A stretch of DNA of 64,000 nt from Planctomycetota bacterium. Its GTDB lineage: Bacteria > Planctomycetota > J058 > JAJDCP01. The DNA is taken from contig JAJDCP010000077.1 in assembly GCA_029260765.1 (NCBI GenBank), positions 18,390-82,389 on the forward strand. Reading direction: 5' to 3'. Positions 34,901-42,800 of the stretch are shown here, piece after piece (within the stretch, counting starts at the first letter, position 1; the number at the start of each line of letters is the position of its first letter). The notes below the pieces were generated by a model, which did not search any database, was not told the DNA's origin, and was given only the letters and a program-made list of their open reading frames with translations. The position numbers were made by a program, and so were the translations under genes.

Positions 34901-37882
34901 CGCCGCGACCACGAGGGGTTGCTGCGCTTCGTGGGCCGCCGGGACAGCCAGGTCAAGATCCGTGGCAACCGCGTTGAGCTGGGAGAGATCGAAGGCGTGC
35001 TCTGCCAACAGCCCGGCGTGCGGGCGGCGGCGGTCATCGAGCTGCGTGACCCCCAGCGCCAATGGCTGCTCGGCTATGTCGAGGGAAGGGAGCTCGACGA
35101 GGTTACGCTGAAGGCGGCTTTGGCGCGCAGACTGCCCGGTTACATGGTTCCGCATCGCATCGAGCTGCGGGCGCGCTTGCCGCTGACCAGCGCGGGCAAG
35201 CTCGATCGGCGGGCTCTGCGTGAGACCCGCCAGGCCGCGGCCCGCGAGACAGCCAGCGAGAGCCTGCTGCGCACGATCTGGCGACAGGTGTTGGGGCTCG
35301 AAAAGATAGGCCTCGACGACGACTTCTTCGCTCTGGGCGGCGACTCCATTCTGGCGCTGGATGTGCTGCAGCGGCTGCAGGGGCAGGTGCCCGTGCTCCC
35401 CCGTCCTTTGACCCTCTACGGTGAGCGCAGCATCCGCCGGCTGGCCGCCCATCTGGACGGGCTCGCGCAGGCGGGTCCGCAGCCGGAGCCGATGACAACC
35501 TCCGCAGGAGACTTTCCGCTCGGTGCCGCGCAAGCAGGCTGGGTGTTGGCGCAACGGCAAAACCCCGCACGTTCTCCGAGCTGGTGTGCACAGATCCCCA
35601 TCGCTGGAGCGCTGCGGGCGGAGATCTTCCAAAAAGCCCTCGCGCAGCTCGTGCACAGGCACCCCGGTCTGCGCACCGTCTTCGTGCAGCAGGGACTGCA
35701 GACGCGGCAGCGGGTGTTGGCAGAGATGCCCCTCCGGCTTCCTTGCCAGGATCTGCGCGCTCTGCCGAGCGAACGGCAGCAAGCTGTTCTGGAGACCATC
35801 TTCGCGCAAGAACAGGCGCGCGTCTTCGCGCTCGAGACCGGACCGCTGTTCTCGATGCAGCTGGTGCAGCTGGCCGACGAACGTTGGCGCTGGTTCCTGA
35901 GCGTCCACCACGCCGTGGCCGATGCCTGGAGCATCCTGGTACTGGGGGCCGAGCTGCTGCCCCTGTATGACGCGCAGTGCGACGGCCTGCCCAGTCCGCT
36001 AGCGCCTCTACGCGCGAGCTATCGCGAGGTCGTGCACTGTCTGCAGAACCTGCAGGATGTACCGGGAGAGACTGCCTGGTGGGCGGAACGCTTCGCGGCT
36101 CCCTGGCCCGACGCGAGGTTGGGCACGGTGGCGGGTGCGCGAGCGCATTCCCGTGCTCTCAAGCTTGCGCCCGCACTGCTCGAGAGGCTGCGCGGGGTGG
36201 CGCGTAGCAAGGCCAGCAGTCTGCACTTGCTGGTGCTGACCGTCTGGCTGCGCTGGTTGCGGCGCCAGACGGGCGAGTCCGACCGGGTGCTCGGTTGTGC
36301 CACCAGCGGCCGTGACCTGCCGGTGGCCGACGTGGCGCACATCTTCGGCTGTTTCGTCAGCGGCCTGCCTCTGCGGGTTCAGGTGGGCGGCGATGACTTC
36401 GACAGCGACCTGGCAGCCATCTCGCAGGCCTTCGCTGACGCGTGCGCCCACGCAAGCCTGCCCGTCCATCAGCTGCTGAAGGCGATCCCCCGCCATCCGA
36501 GCAGCCCCTATCCTCCAGGCGCGCGGTTCTTTTTCTCACTGCTCGATTTCAGCCGCCTGCCGGCGCCCAGCTCGGCCCGCCTGCAGATCGACGCGGATGC
36601 GGTGGAGTCGCGCTTCCAGTCGGGCGTGGAGGGAGCCGAGCTCAGCCTGAACGTCTGGGCCGGGAGTGGCTTGCGCTTGAGCGTACATGGGCTGCATCCG
36701 CCGGCTTTCCTGAGGGAGTTGCTGCAGGAGTTGCAGGCGGAGCTCTCCGAGCTGGCAGGGCCTGTGCTCGACGCCGCTCTGGTCTGCTACCTGCCCGCGC
36801 CATCCGCGCTGCAGACTGCATTGGGTGCTACCGGAGAGCTGCGTGCCAGCCTGCGGGCGCGTTGTTTTCCTGATGGCCAGCCCCGGCTGTTCGAGAGCCT
36901 GCAGACGCCTCTGGGTTGTTCGGGAGCGGTGTTCATTCCCCGCTTCGCCGACGAGCTCGCGGCTCCGGGTCTGCTCGAAGAGCTCGAGGCGGCCGTAGAA
37001 CTCGCGTACCGCGATGGGGCCCGCAGCATCTCGCTGGCAGGCATGCTGCCCGCGCGCTGTGGCTACGGGCGTGAGCTGGAGCGCTCGTTGGACGCAGCCC
37101 GGGGCGCCTGTCTGACCACCGGACATGCTGCCACGGCCGCGACAGTGCTACTGACTGTTGCGGCTCTGCTCGCGCGGTTTGAGCTCGCGCTGGCCGAGCT
37201 GCATCTGGCTGTGGTCGGCTTCGGATCGATCGGGAAGAGCTCGCTGGGCCTGTTGCTCGAGACCCTGGGGACGCCCGCGCGCTTGAGCATCTGCGACCGG
37301 CCGGGCGTGCTGCAGCGCAACGCAGAAGGGCTCGCAGAGGCATTCTCCGGCCCGTTGCAGTTGGTGGCGAGCACGGGCAATCTGCCCGAGCAGGCCTACC
37401 AGGCAGACCTGATCGTCGGGGCCAGCAGCGCCGCGAACATCCTCGAGGTCGCGAAGCTGCGCCCCGGAACCCTGGTCGCCGACGACTCCTTCCCCGCGTT
37501 GTTCGATGCCCAGGCGGCCTGGCGACGCATGCGCGGCGCCGCGGATGTCCTGCTGACCGGCGCGGGCCGATTGCAGATTGCGCCCTGCGAGAGCCGGCCG
37601 CTGCTTGCCGAGCTGCCGCGCTCGTTGTGGGAGCGCGCGCAGGCGGAGTATGCCGCCAGCGGGCTGCCGGGCTGCCGAGCCGAGAGCCTGTTGCGCAGCG
37701 CCCGTCCCGAGCTGCCGCGCGTGCGCGGCCTGGTCGAGCCTGCCTGCGCGCGGAGCTATCTGGCGGCCATCAGAGAGCTGGGGATCGCGAGCGCCCCACC
37801 CCATCTCGGCGGCCAGTGCATCGAGGCGGCCCTGCTCGAGCGGATTGGCCAGCGGCTGGCCCGGGCCAGGGGGCGGCGATGA
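25961..37882 (+). CDS. Hybrid FAAL-PKS-NRPS megasynthase with terminal AAR-like reductase domain
   Basis: A 3973-residue assembly-line enzyme. Domains in order: fatty acyl-AMP ligase 1-575 (SSGSTSQPKG near 165, Lys534); ACP (Ser607); ketosynthase 664-1100 (Cys862, His997, His1033); acyltransferase 1203-1520 (GHSVGE with Ser1299; HAFH, typical of malonyl-CoA); ketoreductase 1765-1950 (GGSSGVG, Tyr1918); ACP (Ser2086); condensation (HHIVADAWS, His2270-2271); adenylation 2590-3085 (YTSGTTGRPKG, Lys3080); PCP (Ser3129); second condensation (HHAVADAWS, 3316-3317); and a C-terminal domain 3615-3973 with VVGFGSIGKSSLG and a Cys at 3876, laid out like cyanobacterial acyl-ACP reductase. No DH, ER or thioesterase was seen. 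It should load a fatty acid, extend it by one malonate, reduce to the 3-hydroxyacyl and condense it with the A-domain substrate. In the A domain the usual Asp of FDxS is Gly2784 (SFGGS), so a normal alpha-amino acid is doubtful. The start is GTG; the stop overlaps the next ATG. Confidence 0.93.
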   Translation: MKRPKTLGGLLKAVARQAPERGLVYLTPEGAELEQSYPALLQQAGRLRAGLTAQGWLPGQPVPLVVGRGRDFYPLFWACQLAGLVPVPIAGLRTATDSDGGRRVRAIWQTLQCPRVVCGQAELPVLERLLGRGVACAWEPLQQAEPDLSLQRVRGQDLALIQFSSGSTSQPKGVCLSHGQLLANLDQMRRRIPLSADDVEVGWMPHFHDMGLIGCHLQFVALGARQVRMEPYHFVKDPGAWLDLVTRHAGTWLTATNTSLRILLKRIPRLEPGRWQLDSVHSLMVGAEPLFPEVLAACSRLLAGAGLRGSALRPCYGLAEASVALSLAGPEPAPRVHRLQREALVRDGQARPAAQDAEGAVELLDVGPPLDGCGVRVVDAQDRALPERRVGHLQIRGPNLTRGYYQNPRATAAAQCGAWWRTGDIGFVHERRLVICGRSKELLLVAGRKFFASDVEAVALEEPGVRLAVACSLARQGQDCEHSLLFVVLQESDWRQAIDVLAAVRRRVQRIMGLPIERLLPVSHQQIPRTTSGKIRRTQLASLFDGGHFDRLADEVAQALVAGKSPAGGEERGPLRALIAEVWAEVLGCQVSAVDTTAPFMEQGGTSVAALEILARLEAALNRRLDYELLVRCASVEDMARALEARPEVPLASPALPDSAQGLAEPMAIIGMACRFPGGTQPEAFWQTLLAGHGAVTDIPAERWPARMLDGVRCQRGGFVADVYHFDPEFFGIPEQAARVLDPQGRLLLELACELLERSGHGGARADRRVGVFLGSNQLPYQELITSPFQRRELFAQLRASGPFEQLPDDARAALERVVENIVGPDPTLPSTLVGNLLNMLAARISHELDYSGPAIGLDTACSTSLLSLHLAAASIRRGECSLAMAGGVNLNLRPTVYRLFDAAGALSARGRCQPFSAEADGFVPGEGAGLVLLKPLSRALADGDRILAVLRGSAINNDGRSLGPMAPHPRGQAEVLAAAYRNAGLDPGRVSLIEAHGTGTVVGDSVELRALRDFFVDGKPRFLGSVKSHIGHTLGAAGVAGLIKVLLCLQHRRLPASLLDATLNPRLRLAEQGWRLPARDCAWEDAAPRCAGLSSFGFGGTNCHVVVEEAPHPGTPEDVGEPPLRLPLLLSAPTAAHLRGYAATLAENLSPSSAAVCHELAWGRRVHAERAARICAPSDTLATALTRLGHGEEAGWLRGSVRRPPRVALVFPGQGSQFPHQAAGLLAAWPAMAARMTELCAGIQLERPLLEFCYGPDADAESLQRTDVAQPLLVAFQIALAEQLLRLGLEPVAVLGHSVGELSAACLAGALDPRQAVLWTARRGQLMQELPTAGGMAAVLAPASALESLLQPWQGQLAIAAYNGPGQTVISGDRAALKQLSRQLEQSGRRVLPLAVSHAFHSPLMATAAERLESCLEELRAGPLRRPLLSTVLGRQARAEELDARYWSQHVLQPVRFEQACAALSEWKPDVVLEVGPGAGLTGLLGRLLPEASALALCRPPAGIDHGADLERALDALARLWVRGAPLDLQELCGPAPAHRPRLPGIPWRRRRLCIEDPCLGSDSGRLLHSPEWVPRAPVEASAPGEGCWLLLGAAKGWAAELAQCLREAGRRVVCVAAGPHFARYAEDAFGLRADSPEQLRWLLQSLAGERVAGVVHLWTLEPESQLDQGVLSVLAWLQAVLSGAARPRLWVIAGDAWGAAAAGLAEALFDEHPDLAGRCLLLDGVVEAQAVVAELGRRGPLLRLSGGQRLTRRFVPWAAPPRAQVVPGLSLILGGSSGVGAALAARLAASPGARLVLSGRRPEASLSPLLGQLRAQGAQVRYEACDLLEAGALKALLARVEAREGVPDLVVLAAGQARFGALRQRELDTARQILATKLLPAQQLARWSEAHVKARVMLLSSIAGCLPGLGKGLGDYAAANAGLDAVASEQRAAGLPWTSAAFSLWRDTGMGVRMRVGEVRDRKGLRGLSSEDGLAGFEAALAGQAAHLLVAEPEDLQKASLREERAVASEAPALALPARPPVKRQAAAPEISPAVPAPPVSTAVLQPSAQDLEELLRGLLAEALELPRAAIDLHTPFQTLGLDSLVALELVKRLEQATGQTLSLTLFFEHDSLARLLAFLAALQPSARRELPAGEDLARLPLLPAQQTFYANQRFFPELSCTVSLRLQLRGALRPALLEQALGFLTQRHAMLRVGFFWHDGALVQRAIQPAPLRVAVHKLPAAGDKRLAELDLEQRNRIFDLERGPLLDLAVCQLPAPDSHCLMFAIHHIVADAWSAYLLVWELLELHARLLTGRPLQLPELPTSFASVVQALQSDAAADASRTFWQQLLRDPAPPLRLPFDGDPEAEPRGPANIHTAVLADEATRWLHARAREWQVSSFELVMLSYLLCLQRWSGQSDLLVRMASARREARLPGIERIVGCFADSLPVRVRLAAEPAREQARALRRLLIEVQKHPYTSSLELAGLHDRKHAGPRGLTPAGISFPSFKGPDRVGELEITDVSGGAASGFTQLGLIAWEFGGRLCCSWNTLAGLFLPQTVERLAGEHLEQLRALVQPSGEVEPMPAELPGLPPGQTLSARLAASLARHGGRPAVLWQGATTRYDQLETAQARLAAALRDHGARPGERVGVLLRPGLQAVVGLLGCLASGAAYVPLDPDYPDARIREIADHAGIRVLLSCSEHLGRLQHFAAVERVLLLDDPLEDDPVPPSCLAWSALPVALPEACPAGPDDIAYVMYTSGTTGRPKGVMVSHRAVCLFHDWVHEAFAITADDRFIQTSALSFGGSIRQVFSPLLAGAQLLPAPRGLTRDPFALVDFLESHAITIWNSVPTLWRRLMDSLDLLRKSDRQPRLQALRWILIGGENVPAALVRRWFDQGAARPQIANLYGSTETVVNASWFALSGRPPQSWSSVPIGRARAGSELLLLDERGQPSVVGEVGELFVGGPSLADGYLADPERSEQAFVSLPGRDGRWYRTGDLVRRDHEGLLRFVGRRDSQVKIRGNRVELGEIEGVLCQQPGVRAAAVIELRDPQRQWLLGYVEGRELDEVTLKAALARRLPGYMVPHRIELRARLPLTSAGKLDRRALRETRQAAARETASESLLRTIWRQVLGLEKIGLDDDFFALGGDSILALDVLQRLQGQVPVLPRPLTLYGERSIRRLAAHLDGLAQAGPQPEPMTTSAGDFPLGAAQAGWVLAQRQNPARSPSWCAQIPIAGALRAEIFQKALAQLVHRHPGLRTVFVQQGLQTRQRVLAEMPLRLPCQDLRALPSERQQAVLETIFAQEQARVFALETGPLFSMQLVQLADERWRWFLSVHHAVADAWSILVLGAELLPLYDAQCDGLPSPLAPLRASYREVVHCLQNLQDVPGETAWWAERFAAPWPDARLGTVAGARAHSRALKLAPALLERLRGVARSKASSLHLLVLTVWLRWLRRQTGESDRVLGCATSGRDLPVADVAHIFGCFVSGLPLRVQVGGDDFDSDLAAISQAFADACAHASLPVHQLLKAIPRHPSSPYPPGARFFFSLLDFSRLPAPSSARLQIDADAVESRFQSGVEGAELSLNVWAGSGLRLSVHGLHPPAFLRELLQELQAELSELAGPVLDAALVCYLPAPSALQTALGATGELRASLRARCFPDGQPRLFESLQTPLGCSGAVFIPRFADELAAPGLLEELEAAVELAYRDGARSISLAGMLPARCGYGRELERSLDAARGACLTTGHAATAATVLLTVAALLARFELALAELHLAVVGFGSIGKSSLGLLLETLGTPARLSICDRPGVLQRNAEGLAEAFSGPLQLVASTGNLPEQAYQADLIVGASSAANILEVAKLRPGTLVADDSFPALFDAQAAWRRMRGAADVLLTGAGRLQIAPCESRPLLAELPRSLWERAQAEYAASGLPGCRAESLLRSARPELPRVRGLVEPACARSYLAAIRELGIASAPPHLGGQCIEAALLERIGQRLARARGRR

Positions 37883-39087
37883 GACGGGTCGTCGTGACAC
37901 TGCCCGGCGATGGCATCGGCCGCCAGGTGCTGCCCGAAGCGTTGCGGGTGTTGCGCGCTGTCGGCTTTCAGGCGGACTACGTTGAGGCCCCCATCGGTTG
38001 GGATTGCTGGTTGCAGACCGGCAACCCCCTGCCGAAAGCCACGCTTGAGCTGCTGCGCGAACACCGCCTCGGCCTGTTCGGGGCCGCCAGCTCTGCGCCG
38101 GCAGCTGAGGCGGAGGCGGCCTTGCCGAGCCGCCTGCAGGGCCAGGGCCTGCGCTACAGCAGCCCCGTGCTGGGTCTGCGTCGCCAGCTGGGACTCGAGC
38201 TGGCGGTCCGCCCCTGCCGCAGCTTGCCGGGGCTGCTGGGGAACTTTGTGCGGCGCACCGCCCAGGGAGGCATCGAAGAGCCCCACATCGATGCGGTCGT
38301 CTGCCTGCAGAACACCGAAGGGCACTACGCGGGCGTCGAGTGGCGGGGCATTCCCGCGGGGCTGCGTAGCGCCCTCGAGGCGCACGAGCACATGCAGGCC
38401 TTCGCGTCCAGCCCGGCCGACGAGCTGGCGCTCTCGTGTCGGGTGCAGAGTCTGACAGGCTGCCGACGGGCGGCGCGCCGTTGCTTCGCCTGGGCAACCG
38501 CGCACGGCTATCAGCGCGTGACCATCTGCGACAAATGGGGAGTGATGGACGCCTGCGCTGGTCTGTTGCTGCAGGCGGCAGAAGAGGTGGCGCGCGAGTT
38601 CCCCAACCTGCAGTGTGAACGGGTCCTGGCGGATGCCTTGTTGTTGCGGGTGAGTCGCAGGCCGGATGCGGTCTCGGTGGTCCTGTGCCCGGCCCTGATC
38701 GGGGATCTGCTCTCGGACCTGCTGGCAGGCTTGAGTGGAGGCATCGGCTTCGCCGCGTGCGCCAACCTGGGGCCGGAGTGCGCGGTTTTCGAGCCGGTGC
38801 ACGGCAGCGCCCCGCACTATGCGCGGCTTGCGCCCGCGATCGTCAATCCTTGCGCGGCGATCCTGGCGGGCGCTCTGCTGCTTGAACATGTGGGAGAGAC
38901 CACGCGTGCCCGGAGGGTGCGGGAAGCCGTGGCACGGGTCGTGCGTGCCGGGCATGTACGCAGTTTCGATATGGCGGGCTTGCCCGGAGGCGCCGATGTG
39001 CTGGGCTTCGGCGTCGCCAGCACGAGCCAGGTCGGCGATGCCATCATCGCCGCTTTGCAGGAGGATGGACGCCGATGCCTGGTGTGA
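37879..39087 (+). CDS. Isocitrate/isopropylmalate dehydrogenase-family enzyme
   Basis: A 402-residue homologue of 3-isopropylmalate/tartrate dehydrogenases. It retains LPGDGIGRQVLPEAL, a QNTEGHYAGVEW segment, a catalytic-Lys region (TICDKWGVMD instead of the usual HKxNxxK), the metal-binding GDLLSD aspartates and FEPVHGSAPHYA. Family members decarboxylate beta-hydroxy diacids using NAD. Several usual residues differ, so the substrate is probably not isopropylmalate. ATGA overlap with the synthase and overlap with the next gene place it in the biosynthetic operon; it may supply an unusual building block such as a 2-oxo or hydroxy acid for the Gly2784 adenylation domain. Confidence 0.82.
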   Translation: MRRVVVTLPGDGIGRQVLPEALRVLRAVGFQADYVEAPIGWDCWLQTGNPLPKATLELLREHRLGLFGAASSAPAAEAEAALPSRLQGQGLRYSSPVLGLRRQLGLELAVRPCRSLPGLLGNFVRRTAQGGIEEPHIDAVVCLQNTEGHYAGVEWRGIPAGLRSALEAHEHMQAFASSPADELALSCRVQSLTGCRRAARRCFAWATAHGYQRVTICDKWGVMDACAGLLLQAAEEVAREFPNLQCERVLADALLLRVSRRPDAVSVVLCPALIGDLLSDLLAGLSGGIGFAACANLGPECAVFEPVHGSAPHYARLAPAIVNPCAAILAGALLLEHVGETTRARRVREAVARVVRAGHVRSFDMAGLPGGADVLGFGVASTSQVGDAIIAALQEDGRRCLV

Positions 39088-39848
39088 GGCGCAGCATCGA
39101 GCGAGGGGTGGCTCGGTTGGCTCTCAGCCGTCCGCCGCACAACAGCATCTCGGGGGCGCTGCTGCGAGAGCTGCGCGCCGCCCTGCAGAGCTGTTGCCGC
39201 GACGAGGCAGTGCGCGCTATCGTGCTTTCCGGCGAAGGGCCCGACTTCTCTCTGGGCATCGATGTCGGGGAGTTGGCGGACGTGCCATCCGCCGAAGAAG
39301 GCGAGCGCCTCAGCCAGGAGGCCCAGAAGCTGACGCGGGCGTTGCTGGCCTGTCCGTTGCCTGTGATCGCGGCAATGCACGGGCGCTGTCTGGGAGCCGG
39401 AGCCGAGCTTGCCCTGGCCTGCCACCTGCGTTTTGCCGCCGAAGACCTGCGCTTCGGACAGCCGGAGATCAAGCTGAGCGTGATCCCGGGCATGGGCGGG
39501 ACCCAGCTGCTACCGAGGGTTGTCGGCTCCGGCGCCGCCCTCGAGCTGCTGCTGAGCGGGGATCCGGTGGACAGCGCCCACGCGCTGCGGATCGGCCTGG
39601 TGCAGCGGGTGATGCCGGCGGAGGCGCTGCTGCCCTTCTGCCTGGGGCTCGGCAGACGGCTCGCCCGGCACAGCAAACCGGCGGTGGCGGGTATGCTCGA
39701 GGCAGTCCAGCAGGGCTTGCAGCTGAGTCTCGCTGACGGGTTGCAGCTGGAGGCCCGCATTTTCGGGCAGCGCATGGCTAGTGAAGACCACCAGGAGGCC
39801 TGCCGGGCTTTCCTGGAACGCCGCCCTCCTGAGTTGAAGGACCGCTGA
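39075..39848 (+). CDS. Enoyl-CoA hydratase/isomerase family protein
   Basis: A 257-residue crotonase-fold protein. The oxyanion hole and catalytic glutamates are recognisable: HGRCLGAGAELALACHLRFA and FGQPEIKLSVIPGMGGTQLLPR keep both Glu residues expected of a hydratase. It overlaps the dehydrogenase by 13 bases. Here it probably shapes an acyl chain or precursor of the operon product rather than serving beta-oxidation. Confidence 0.85.
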   Translation: MPGVRRSIERGVARLALSRPPHNSISGALLRELRAALQSCCRDEAVRAIVLSGEGPDFSLGIDVGELADVPSAEEGERLSQEAQKLTRALLACPLPVIAAMHGRCLGAGAELALACHLRFAAEDLRFGQPEIKLSVIPGMGGTQLLPRVVGSGAALELLLSGDPVDSAHALRIGLVQRVMPAEALLPFCLGLGRRLARHSKPAVAGMLEAVQQGLQLSLADGLQLEARIFGQRMASEDHQEACRAFLERRPPELKDR

Positions 39849-39849
39849 C

Positions 39850-42800
39850 GTGCGCTTGCCCGCCTTCTCGCTAAAAAACCCCGTGCTCGCCCAGTTGATG
39901 CTCTGGGGCATCGTGCTGTTCGGCGCGGTGGCTGCGTTGAGCATGCGTCGCGAGCTGTTCCCGAACACCACGCCCAACGCCATCAGGGTCAGCGCTGAAT
40001 TCCCCGGTGCCTCGCCCGTCGAGGTCGAGACCCTGGTGATTCTCCCGCTCGAGGAGGTTCTGCAGCGTGTTTTGGGCGTGGAGACGATGCGCAGCGAGGC
40101 CCAGGAGAGCTTCGCCAGCATCCACCTCACCCTCGAGCGTGGCGAAGATCCAGCGGATGTGCTGCGCGAGGTCGATGCGGAGCTGGAGAATGTCAACGGA
40201 CTGCCCGATGCGGTGCTGCGCGAAGGCGTCAAGAGCCGTTATATCGCGCCGCGGCTACCGATCATCTCGGTCTCTCTGTTCGGAGACGCGGGCCTGGACG
40301 CTTTGCGGCGGGCGGCCGAACGTCTCGAAGACGACCTCTTGCGGGACAGTCTGACTTCGCAGACCGAGGTGCTGGGCATTCCCGAGCGTGAGGTCAGCAT
40401 CGAGCTCGACCCGCGCCGGCTCGAAGAGTTGGGCCTGCTGCCGCTGGACGTGGCTCGCATCATCAGCGCAGACAACCGCGACGAGCCGGCCGGCATCATC
40501 CGCAGCCAGACCGGCGAGACGCTGGTGCGCAATCTCGGCCGCCGCGAGCGCCTCGAAGACCTGGCCGAGTTGGCAGTGGTCAGCACGGCCGCTGGCGGGG
40601 TGGTCCAACTCGGAGACATCGCCGAGATCAACGTGGTCTGGGTGGAGCCGCGTGTCACCGGGCGTTTCAACGGCCAGCCCGCGGCACGTGTGGTGGTCTA
40701 CGACTCGGGCAAGCGCGATGTGATTGCGTTGGCGGCGCGGGTGCGGGAGATCGTCGCCGCACAGCCGCAGAGCGAGGCGGTCCAGTTCGAGATCCACGGC
40801 GATCTGTCGCGCTACGTCAACGAGCGCATCGAGCTGATGACCCGCAACGGCATCTACGGGCTGGGGCTGGTGTTCGTGTGCCTGGCCCTGTTCCTCAGCC
40901 TGCGCCTGAGTTTCTGGGTGTCGGTGGGCATCCCAGTCAGCTTCCTCGGCACGCTGATCGTGATGAGCCTGGCGGGCCTGACCCTCAACCTGATCTCCTT
41001 GTTCGGCCTGATCGTGGTGCTCGGCATGATCGTCGATGACGCCATCGTGATCGGCGAGAACACCTTCCGGCACTTCGAGAACGGCGTGCCAGCCCGCGAA
41101 GCTGCCCTCCGCGGCGCGTCTGAGGTCGCCTGGCCGGTGACCGCGGCGGTGCTGACCAGCATCGCGGCTTTCCTGCCGATGATGATGATCGAAGGCCGTT
41201 TCGGCGAGGTGATCCGGCCTCTGCCGTTGGTGGTCTCGGTGGCGCTGCTGGTGTCTCTGGTCGAGGCGCTCGTACTGCTGCCTGCCCACCTGGCGGGCAG
41301 TCTGGAGCACAAACGGCCGGGGCGTCAGGCCAAGAACTGGCTGCACGCCCGCCTCGACGGCCTCTCGAACCTGGTGCTGCGCCACCTGTTCGGCCCCTTG
41401 CTGCGCAGGTTGCTGCGCTTCCGCTACCTGACCGTGACGGCGCTTTTCTGTGCGGCGCTGTTCAGCGTGGTGGTGGCCGTCTACCTGATTCCCTTCCACC
41501 TCAGCTCTGAGACCGAGGCCGAGGCGCTGTTCTGTCAGCTCGAGCTGCCCGTAGGCGAACCGCTGGCACGTACCGAAGCCACGGTACGCGCGGTCGAGCA
41601 ACTCTGCCGCGAACAGGTCCCCGAGTGTCTGCATATCTTCTCGCTGGCCGGAGTGAAGATCCGTCCGAACAGTATCGCCAGCGCCGCTTCGGTGACCCGC
41701 GGCACGCAGTACGGCCAGGTGTTCATCGAGCTGCGCAGCGCAGAGAGCCGCGCGCGCAGCTCTTCGGCCATCTTGACCCAATTGAGGGAGCTGACTGCCG
41801 GCATTCCTGAGCTCAAGAACGCGGTCTGGGATGCGACTACGGGCAGCCCGACCGGTCCCGACGTGGAGATCGAAGTGCGGGGCGCCGAGCCCCAATTGAG
41901 CCGGGATGTCTTGCGCCTGAAGGGCTTCTTGCAGAGCCACGACGGAGTGCACGGCGTCAAGACCGATGATGCACCTGGCAAGGCCGAGCTGCGTCTGAGC
42001 CTGTTGCCCTATGGACGGGCGGTCGGGCTGACGGTGCAGTCGCTGTCGGAGCAGACCCGCGGGGCGATCCACGGCCTGGTGGCCTCGACCTTCTACGAGG
42101 CCCACGGCCAGATCGATATCGTGGTCCGCTACGTCGGCAGCTCGCTCGAGAGTGTCGGCCAATTGGAGAAGCTATATATCTTCACGCCCTCGGGCGCACA
42201 GGTGCCGCTAAGCTCGGTGGCGCGGGTCAGCCAGACTCGGGGGCAAGGAGTCTTGAACCGGGTCGACAGGAAGCGGGCCGTGACCTGTTTCGCGTCGGTC
42301 GACCGGAAGCGCACGACCTCGGTCAAGGTCGTCGAGTCGGTGCTCGCGGCGGTCGAGCTGCGCGGGATCGATCTGCGCATCAGGGGCGAGCAGTACGAGA
42401 CCCAGAAGAGCATGGGTTCGCTGGGCATTGTGGTGCTGCTGGCCTGTGCGCTGATCTACGCGATCCTGGCGGCGGTCTTCAAGAGCTACCTGCAGCCTGT
42501 GATCGTGATGGCCGCCATTCCGTTGGCGCTGATCGGCATCGTGATCGGGCACCTGGTGCTCGACATGGAGATCAGCCTGATGTCGCTGACGGGGGTGGTC
42601 GCGCTGTGCGGCATCGTCGTCAACGACAGTTTGATTCTGGTCGACTTCATCAACGAGACCCGGGGCACCGGACGCAGCCTGATCGACGATGTGGTCTTGG
42701 CAGCGGCGACGCGTGTGCGTCCGATCTTGCTGACGAGCTTGACCACGATCGCAGGCTTGGCGCCGCTGATGCTCGAGAGCAGTTTTCAGGCGCGTTTCAT

